Shown: one piece after another, positions 57,508 to 64,000 of the stretch
Numbering within the stretch: position 1 is the stretch's first letter
Layout: each line of letters starts with the position of its first letter
NCBI GenBank assembly: GCA_025642075.2
Contig: JAODUO010000437.1
Coordinates: forward strand, 284,001-348,000
Reading direction: 5' to 3'
From: Ridgeia piscesae
Taxonomy: Eukaryota; Annelida; Polychaeta; Sabellida; Siboglinidae
DNA: 64,000 bases
The notes under the pieces: generated by a model
The model's database searches: none
What the model was told of the DNA's origin: nothing
Seen by the model: the letters and a program-made list of their open reading frames with translations, nothing else
Translations under genes and position numbers: made by a program

Positions 57508-57648
57508 TTACGGGTCTTGAAGCGCAATGGTGTCTGCCTTATTCGCGTCTCCTAGTAGCGAGCGTCGGGAGGTATTAAGGACGTCGAAGGCGCCCACACC
57601 ACAAGCGAACTGTTGACCGGCCTCGTCGCTGACTTCAAGTCTCACGCG
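57508..57648 (-). CDS. Possible terminal exon, ML-domain-like (weak)
   Basis: After an acceptor ccactccacag, the frame reads GVYRVRLEVSDEAGQQFACG, then VGAFDVLN and a short tail before the stop. The pattern G-x-Y-R-V-x-x-x-V-x-D-x-x-G-x-x-x-x-C resembles the last strands of ML (NPC2/GM2-activator-type) lipid-binding domains. No partner exons were found upstream on the minus strand within the window. It may be part of a gene whose other exons lie at higher coordinates, or a relic. Confidence 0.3.
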   Translation of the reverse strand, partial: RVRLEVSDEAGQQFACGVGAFDVLNTSRRSLLGDANKADTIALQDP

Positions 57649-58299
57649 GTATACACCCTGTGGAGTGGACCAGCCGACATGTGATTTAAAACTTGTGTCG
57701 GCATGTTTTGTTAATAGCATGAAACTATGGTAGGTAGATTACTCATAGCATGTGGTCGTGGGTGAATGCCACCCTCGATTTAAAAGTTGAAGGTCATTTT
57801 CAAGGACAAGAAAGATCAAAATTGGTATTTTGGGTTTTGTGCATTATTTTGGACCAAAATAAACATATCTATCCAAACAAATTATTTGTATTGTCATATA
57901 CTTGTGCACTGTATTGGCAGGGACATTTTCAGACTACATTGTAAAAGTATTGTATATTGAAACATGGGTTGCAGCAGTCCAACCCCTCACACGCGCAGAC
58001 GTATGTGCAGTTGAGGTTATTTTTGAACCAACTTCATTGGGCCGTTCTGCACTTTGACTTGCATCACAAGTGACCTGCTCCAGACACGCATCTGGAATAG
58101 GAGCTTTCCTTGAAATTTAACTTCGCCTCTCCTTGATCTCGTATCTCAATCAATGCAATGAATTTCTTCCACACCTGTGGAAGTGGCATATTTCGTTCAT
58201 TGATAGGCTTGCGATTTGGGTTCTTCTTCCCCACTAACCTTTGAGCTGGTCACTGCATTGATTCATGTTGCCCTGTGTACCAGTCACATACTACATTTA

Positions 58300-59450
58300 C
58301 TGTTGTTGAGTGACTTCTGAAGTGATTTCTCCCAATATTCATGAATACATTAGCATAGTAGCCAAACGTCTTCACAAGAGCTGGGACGAGTCATGGTGTC
58401 TTTTCAAGAAGTTTCATGTCCACAAGATACACAAATCCCATCAGGCATAGTTTGTGTGGTCATAGACTGTGAGTCATGGCAATATTACAGTATATGCTTC
58501 TAGACAGTTATCATCCCTCCCAGCTCTGATGAAGTCCAGCAGAATCTTTACCATGTCGATGTACGTCGACCATATCCTGACGTTTGGCTTGCCACAGTAC
58601 ATCTGGCTAAACTTCGAGAGGAGACCTTGAACCCCTCGGGACATTTGACAGTTGTTCCACTGCATGTGATAGCCATGTTTCTCTTAGAACAATTTGAACA
58701 TATTTTTGGCAAGTCTTGAAACACTCAGATGTAGATAGCCACGCATCACACATCTGCCATTTGATGCACCACAATGCTTCATATGCTAATTGCTGTCCCC
58801 TTGCACCACGGTAGTAGGTGTGCCGTCCAGTATGATATCGGTGGTGTTCGCTGCAGACATCAGGTTAAGTCCACAGGTCATCCAGTCGGCAGTGTCCATG
58901 TGTTGGCCAGATGCTTTCAGAAAGTTGATGCAAACACGCAGTCCTCCCAGGAGGAAGATGACATCCTCACATTTAGGACTCGCCAATAGGTCCTGTGCAA
59001 GAGTTGGTAAGCTGTGATAATGGTAAGCTTCTGCCTGCGAAGTTTGAAATACTCAGAATGCGAATGATCGTATCATTGTCATCAGCTAGTGCCTGTAGAA
59101 TGGGCAACATCCCTGCTGTTGTCACAGGGGATCAACGACATTGGTTGCTTCACCGAGTACTCGCCATGCAGGAACTGGTCGATCCATTCCATCACCATGC
59201 ATCTGTGACATCACCAGGCCAACTGTTTAGCCGTGGCCTTCGACATCTTCCTTTCCACACCGTTGTTGCTAAAGCACTCTCCATACTTTTCTTGTCATTG
59301 TCGAATGATGGGAACGGTCTATCGCCATACGGCAGGATAGCATGACCAAGTGTTTGGAACTCGTGTAGTGCGTTAGACTTAATAGTTTTGATCTCAGGAT
59401 GTGCGTGCATTTTAATCGCAGCCTTAGCGCATTAATTGCACCGTGGATAG
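58300..59450 (-). pseudogene. Decayed mobile-element gene with DHxNYA(R)W motif
   Basis: Minus-strand fragments in several frames follow one order: HAILPYGDRPFPSFDNDKKS; LPILQALADDNDTIIRIL; FLLGGLRVCINFLKASGQHM; a segment with WSTYIDMVKILLDFIRAGRD; then YDHTNYA*WDLCI, where the expected Arg is a stop. This order and the YDHxNYARW motif fit, from memory, an uncharacterised multicopy protein family of invertebrate genomes. Frameshifts and stops show it is dead. No function is claimed. Confidence 0.55.
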
Positions 59451-59580
59451 AAACTTCCCAGTAAATTGAGATGGTATTTGATTGATTAGATCTGTCAGGG
59501 ATGTAAAGTGTAAACGAGCAATTCGAGCAGTCCTGGAGACTGGGTATTGCGCTATATACGACCTTACATTACCTTGTTTA
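59440..59580 (+). mobile_element. SINE tail fragment
   Basis: gagatggtatttgattgatt, then cgagcagtcctggagactgg and gtattgcgctatata match the tail of the SINE at 8375-8645. It lacks a tRNA-like head. Confidence 0.7.
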
Positions 59581-60081
59581 CCTTTTAGTTTCATGTAGTA
59601 ATTGAAATTTAGCACTTCATAACACAAACGATACATTTGCAAATCTTAAAGTATGGGTTCTGTGCAAAGATGTGATCACGTAGATGTGAAATAAGAGAAA
59701 ACAATATTTTGATTGATGTTGATGTTATGACCTTCAAAATAACCTTCATGTTTAAAATCGTGGATGGCATAGACACACACTTGTTTGTTATCCTACAACG
59801 AGTCAATGTAGCAAGAATTCAGTTGACTGGATTTGAACATTATCGATCATTAGAACGTTACAGAGGTGACCAGTTGTGGAGCGGAGTTCTATTCTGTTGT
59901 CACCCCAATTCTAGAAAATTTCTTCCCCCCACATGTTGGCACGTTCTTTGACGTTCAAATCATGCTTACGAACGAAGCTATATAAACTGACATATATACT
60001 ATTTTGTAGGGTTTTGAAAACAGGATTAGTTGGCAATAATGGATATGCAAACAACTTTTACATCAAGAAAAACACCTTAGG

Positions 60082-60342
60082 GAGGTAGGGAGGGAGGGAG
60101 CGAAGGAGTGAGGAAAAGGGGAAAAGGGAGGGAGAGAGGGGGAGGGAGGGGGAGGGGGGAGAAGGGAGGGGAGGGGGGGGAAAAGGGGGGGGAAAGGGGG
60201 TAGGGACGGAGGGAGGGACGGAGAGGAGGGAGGGAGGGAGGGGGGGAAAGGGAGGGGGAGGGGGAGGGAGGGGAGGGAGGGAGGGAGGGAGGGAGGGAGG
60301 GGGAGGGAGGGAGGGAGGGAGGGAGGGAGGGAGGAGGGAGTA
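60082..60342 (+). repeat. Polypurine (GGGA)n tract, 260 bp
   Basis: Almost pure G/A on the plus strand with many GGG runs. It can form triplex (H-DNA) or G-quadruplex structures. Proline/Ser-rich minus-strand open frames are artefacts. Confidence 0.96.
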
Positions 60343-60607
60343 TTGCATACATGTAGAATTTTGAGTAAACGACGCAGTGGAACATAGGAGATAAATACGT
60401 ACGCTATGTTGCTATCCACAACTCCTTTCTTACTGCTACGCAATGTTTACTTGTTAGCGTGCATTTATAAGAACAGTTAAAATATACATGTTATTGTGGT
60501 AATTGTACTTAGCTGTGTACGTACGGGTGACAGGGCAGCTCCCGCTGGCAGTGGGATGACGATCCCGCCTTCAGCAAAGACTGCAAGGAACACGGAGATG
60601 GTGACGT

Positions 60608-60793
<186 letters not shown>

Positions 60794-61028
60794 TTTATTT
60801 ATACACTAAAATATAAAGCATACCTCTGTGCAGAAGTGTTTACAATCCAAAATTCGATAAAGTATAACACGTAACTGCGATATAAAAATAATGATACAAG
60901 TAAATTATAGAAATAAATAAAAATAAATGCATGCGCATAACTTGTACATTAATGTGCATAGCTGAAGTAGAGGGACTGACTGTTAATTAATAGTGATATT
61001 GATGTAAATACAATTATATATCAGTTTG

Positions 61029-61087
61029 AATTTTTTTTATTATGCATATATATATATATATATATATGCATAATAAAAAAAAAAATT
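61029..61087. repeat. AT-rich palindrome of about 58 bp
   Basis: Left arm tttttattatgcatatat and right arm atatatgcataataaaaa are perfect complements around a TA core, a strong cruciform/hairpin candidate. It lies 45 bp before the start of the 38-bp satellite. Confidence 0.93.
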
Positions 61088-61132
61088 AAAACTATTTGAC
61101 TACAATAATACTTAACGAATTTCAATACAAAT

Positions 61133-64000
61133 CCATGCACTGTGTCAGTCGCAGATTAAAACGGGTCCATGCACTGTGTCAGTCGTAGATAGGTTAAAAC
61201 GTGTCCATGCACTGTGTCAGTCGTAGATAGATTAAAACGTGTCCATGCACTGTGTCAGTCGTAGATAGATTAAAACGTGTCCATGCACTGTGTCAGTCGC
61301 AGATAGATTAAAACGTGTCCATCACTGTTCAGTCTAGATAGGTTAAAACGTTCCATGCACTGTGTCGGGCGTAGATAAAATTAAAACGTGTTCATGCACT
61401 GTGTCCCGTCGTAGATAGATTAAAACGTGTCCATGCACTGTGTCAGTCGTAGATAGATTAAAACGTGTCCATGCACTGTGTCAGTCGTAGATAGATTAAA
61501 ACGTGTCCATGCACTGTGTCAGTCGTAGATATATTAAAACGTGTCCATGCACTGTGTCAGTCGCAGATTAAAACGTGTCCATGCACTGTGTCAGTCGTAG
61601 ATATATTAAAACGTGTCCATGCACTGTGTCAGTCGTAGATAGATTAAAACGTGTCCATGCACTGTGTCAGTCGTAGATAGATTAAAACGTGTCCATGCAC
61701 TGTGTCAGTCGCAGATAGATTAAAACGTGTCCATGCACTGTGTCAGTCGAAGATAGATTAAAACGTGTCCATGCACTGTGTCAGTCGCAGATTAAAACGG
61801 GTCCATGCACGGTGTCAGTCGTAGATAGGTTAAAACGTGTCCATGCACTGTGTCAGTCGTAGATAGATTAAAACGTGTCCATGCACTGTGTCAGTCGTAG
61901 ATAGATTAAAACGTGTCCATGCACTGTGTCAGTCGCAGATTAAAACGTGTCCATGCACTGTGTCAGTCGCAGATAGATTAAAACGTGTCCATGCACTGTG
62001 TCAGTCGTAGATAGATTAAAACGTGTCCATGCACTGTGTCAGTCGTAGATAGATTAAAACGTGTCCATGCACTGTGTCAGTCGTAGATAGATTAAAACGT
62101 GTCCATGCACTGTGTCAGTCGTAGATAGATTAAAACGTGTCCATGCACTGTGTCAGTCGCAGATAGATTAAAACGTGTCCATGCACTGTGTCAGTCGTAG
62201 ATAGATTAAAACGTGTCCATGTACTGTGTCAGTCGTAGATAGATTAAAACGTGTCCATGTACTGTGTCAGTCGTAGATAGATTAAAACGTGTCCATGCAC
62301 TGTGTCAGTCGTAGATAGATTAAAACGTGTCCATGCACTGTGTCAGTCGCAGATAGATTAAAACGTGTCCATGCACTGTGTCAGTCGTAGATAGATTAAA
62401 ACGTGTCCATGCACTGTGTCAGTCGCAGATAGATTAAAACGTGTCCATGCACTGTGTCAGTCGCAGATAGATTAAAACGTGTCCATGCACTGTGTCAGTC
62501 GTAGATAGATTAAAACGTGTCCATGCACTGTGTCAGTCGTAGATAGATTAAAACGTGTCCATGCACTGTGTCAGTCGTAGATAGATTAAAACGTGTCCAT
62601 GCACTGTGTCGGTCGCAGATAGATTAAAACGTGTCCATGCACTGTGTCAGTCGTAGATAGATTAAAACGTGTCCATGCACTGTGTCAGTCGTAGATAGAT
62701 TAAAACGTGTCCATGCACTGTGTCAGTCGTAGATAGATTAAAACGTGTCCATGCACTGTGTCAGTCGTAGATAGATTAAAACGTGTCCAAGCACTGTGTC
62801 AGTCCCAGATAGATTAAAACGTGTCCATGCACTGTGTCAGTCGTAGATAGATTAAAACGTGTCCATGCACTGTTCAGTCGCAAATTAAAACGGGTCCATG
62901 CACTGTGTCAGTCGTAGATAGATTAAAACGTGTCCATGCACTGTGTCAGTCGTAGATAGATTAAAACGTGTCCATGCACTGTGTCAGTCGTAGATAGATT
63001 AAAACGTGTCCATGCACTGTGTCAGTCGCAGATTAAAACGTGTCCATGCACTGTGTCAGTCGCAGATAGATTAAAACGTGTCCATGCACTGTGTCAGTCG
63101 TAGATAGATTAAAACGTGTCCATGCACTGTGTCAGTCGGAGATAGATTAAAACGTGTCCATGCACTGTGTCAGTCGTAGATAGATTAAAACGTGTCCATG
63201 CACTGTGTCAGTCGTAGATAGATTAAAACGTGTCCATGCACTGTGTCAGTCGCAGATAGATTAAAACGTGTCCATGCACTGTGTCAGTCGTAGATAGATT
63301 AAAACGTGTCCATGCACTGTGTCAGTCGTAGATAGATTAAAACGTGTCCATGCACTGTGTCAGTCGTAGATAGATTAAAACGTGTCCATGCACTGTGTCA
63401 GTCGTAGATAGATTAAAACGTGTCCATGCACTGTGTCAGTCGCAGATAGATTAAAACGTGTCCATGCTCTGTGTCAGGCGTAGATAGATTAAAACGTGTC
63501 CATGCACTGTGTCAGTCGCAGATAGATTAAAACGTGTCCATGCACTGTGTCAGTCGTAGATAGATTAAAACGTGTCCATGCACTGTGTCAGTCGTAGATA
63601 GATTAAAACGTGCCCCTGCACTGTGTCAGTCGTAGATAGATTAAAACGTGTCCATGCAATGTGTCAGTCGTAGATAGATTAAAACGTGTCCATGCACTGT
63701 GTCAGTCGCAGATAGATTAAAACGTGTCCATGCACTGTGTCAGTCGTAGATAGATTAAAACGTGTCCATGCACTGTGTCAGTCGTAGATAGATTAAAACG
63801 TGTCCATGCACTGTGTCAGTCGTAGATAGATTAAAACGTGTCCATGCACTGTGTCAGTCGTAGATAGATTAAAACGTGTCCATTAAATGTGTCAGTCGAG
63901 ATAGATTAAAACGTGTCCATGCACTGTGTCAGTCGTAGATAGAAAATTTAAAAAGTGTCCATGCACTTTTGTCAGTCGTAGATAGATTAAAACGTGTCCA
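61133..64000 (+). repeat. 38-bp satellite with higher-order structure, running off the window
   Basis: About 75 monomers. The unit comprises gtccatgcactgtgtcagtc followed by gtagatagattaaaacgt. Main variants: gt to gc after gtc (T or C type) and a 30-bp short form lacking gtagatag (gcagattaaaacg). Short forms with aaacggg occur near 61150, 61786 and 62880 and mark block starts. The T/C/short order repeats every 29 monomers. Confidence 0.97.

Noticed and set aside
61133..64000. CRISPR-like appearance of the 38-bp array
   Set aside because: Monomers abut with no unique spacers, and the context is animal DNA with introns; it is a satellite.

Overview
The window is nuclear DNA of an animal. It holds a widely spaced, multi-exon gene for a metazoan-type MARK/Par-1 kinase with GT-AG introns, a two-exon gene for a homologue of the DNA-repair factor PAXX, tRNA-derived SINEs, several families of inverted-repeat DNA transposons, and very long mini- and microsatellites. 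Compact gene bodies, small AT-rich introns and the repeat spectrum suggest a non-vertebrate bilaterian (mollusc, brachiopod, amphioxus or similar). I cannot fix the phylum from sequence alone. No rRNA, standard tRNA, CRISPR or prokaryotic signal was seen.

Layout. 1-9653: non-coding, probably intron or upstream DNA of the kinase gene, with SINE copies. 9654-40793 (+): MARK/Par-1 from the middle of the kinase N-lobe to the KA1 domain and stop codon. The ATP-binding-loop exons lie before the window. Exon phases were followed through every junction and the constitutive set stays in frame (2331 nt, 776 codons plus stop). The gene has two unusual features: a duplicated, frame-enforced mutually exclusive exon pair at the end of the kinase domain (22722-22821 and 23244-23340), and a run of five related microexons (33-42 nt, all phase 0) at 27172-29724. 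Two further candidate microexons (27 and 36 nt, phase 2) precede the KA1 exon. Introns carry a 2.1-kb 36-bp minisatellite, a GACT tetranucleotide array, a 1.3-kb TA-flanked transposon, a 251-bp palindromic MITE and a 500-bp MITE. 40794-45164: 3' UTR and convergent intergenic space. 45165-49011 (-): PAXX homologue, tail to tail with MARK, 204 codons in two exons.

49012-64000 is mostly repeats: GTGC, GCAC, CA and TA microsatellites, a 1.47-kb element with multi-copy inverted ends built on a 14-bp unit, a decayed pogo/Tigger-like transposase tail, a second copy of the 500-bp MITE in opposite orientation, a possible ML-domain terminal exon on the minus strand, a decayed mobile-element gene with a DHxNYA(R)W motif, a polypurine tract, an AAT array, and a 38-bp satellite running off the window end. 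That satellite shows a higher-order repeat of 29 monomers.

The two genes are not obviously functionally linked. MARK is a polarity and microtubule kinase; PAXX is a Ku-binding NHEJ factor. The most interesting biology is the isoform machinery built into the MARK gene and the higher-order structure of the terminal satellite.
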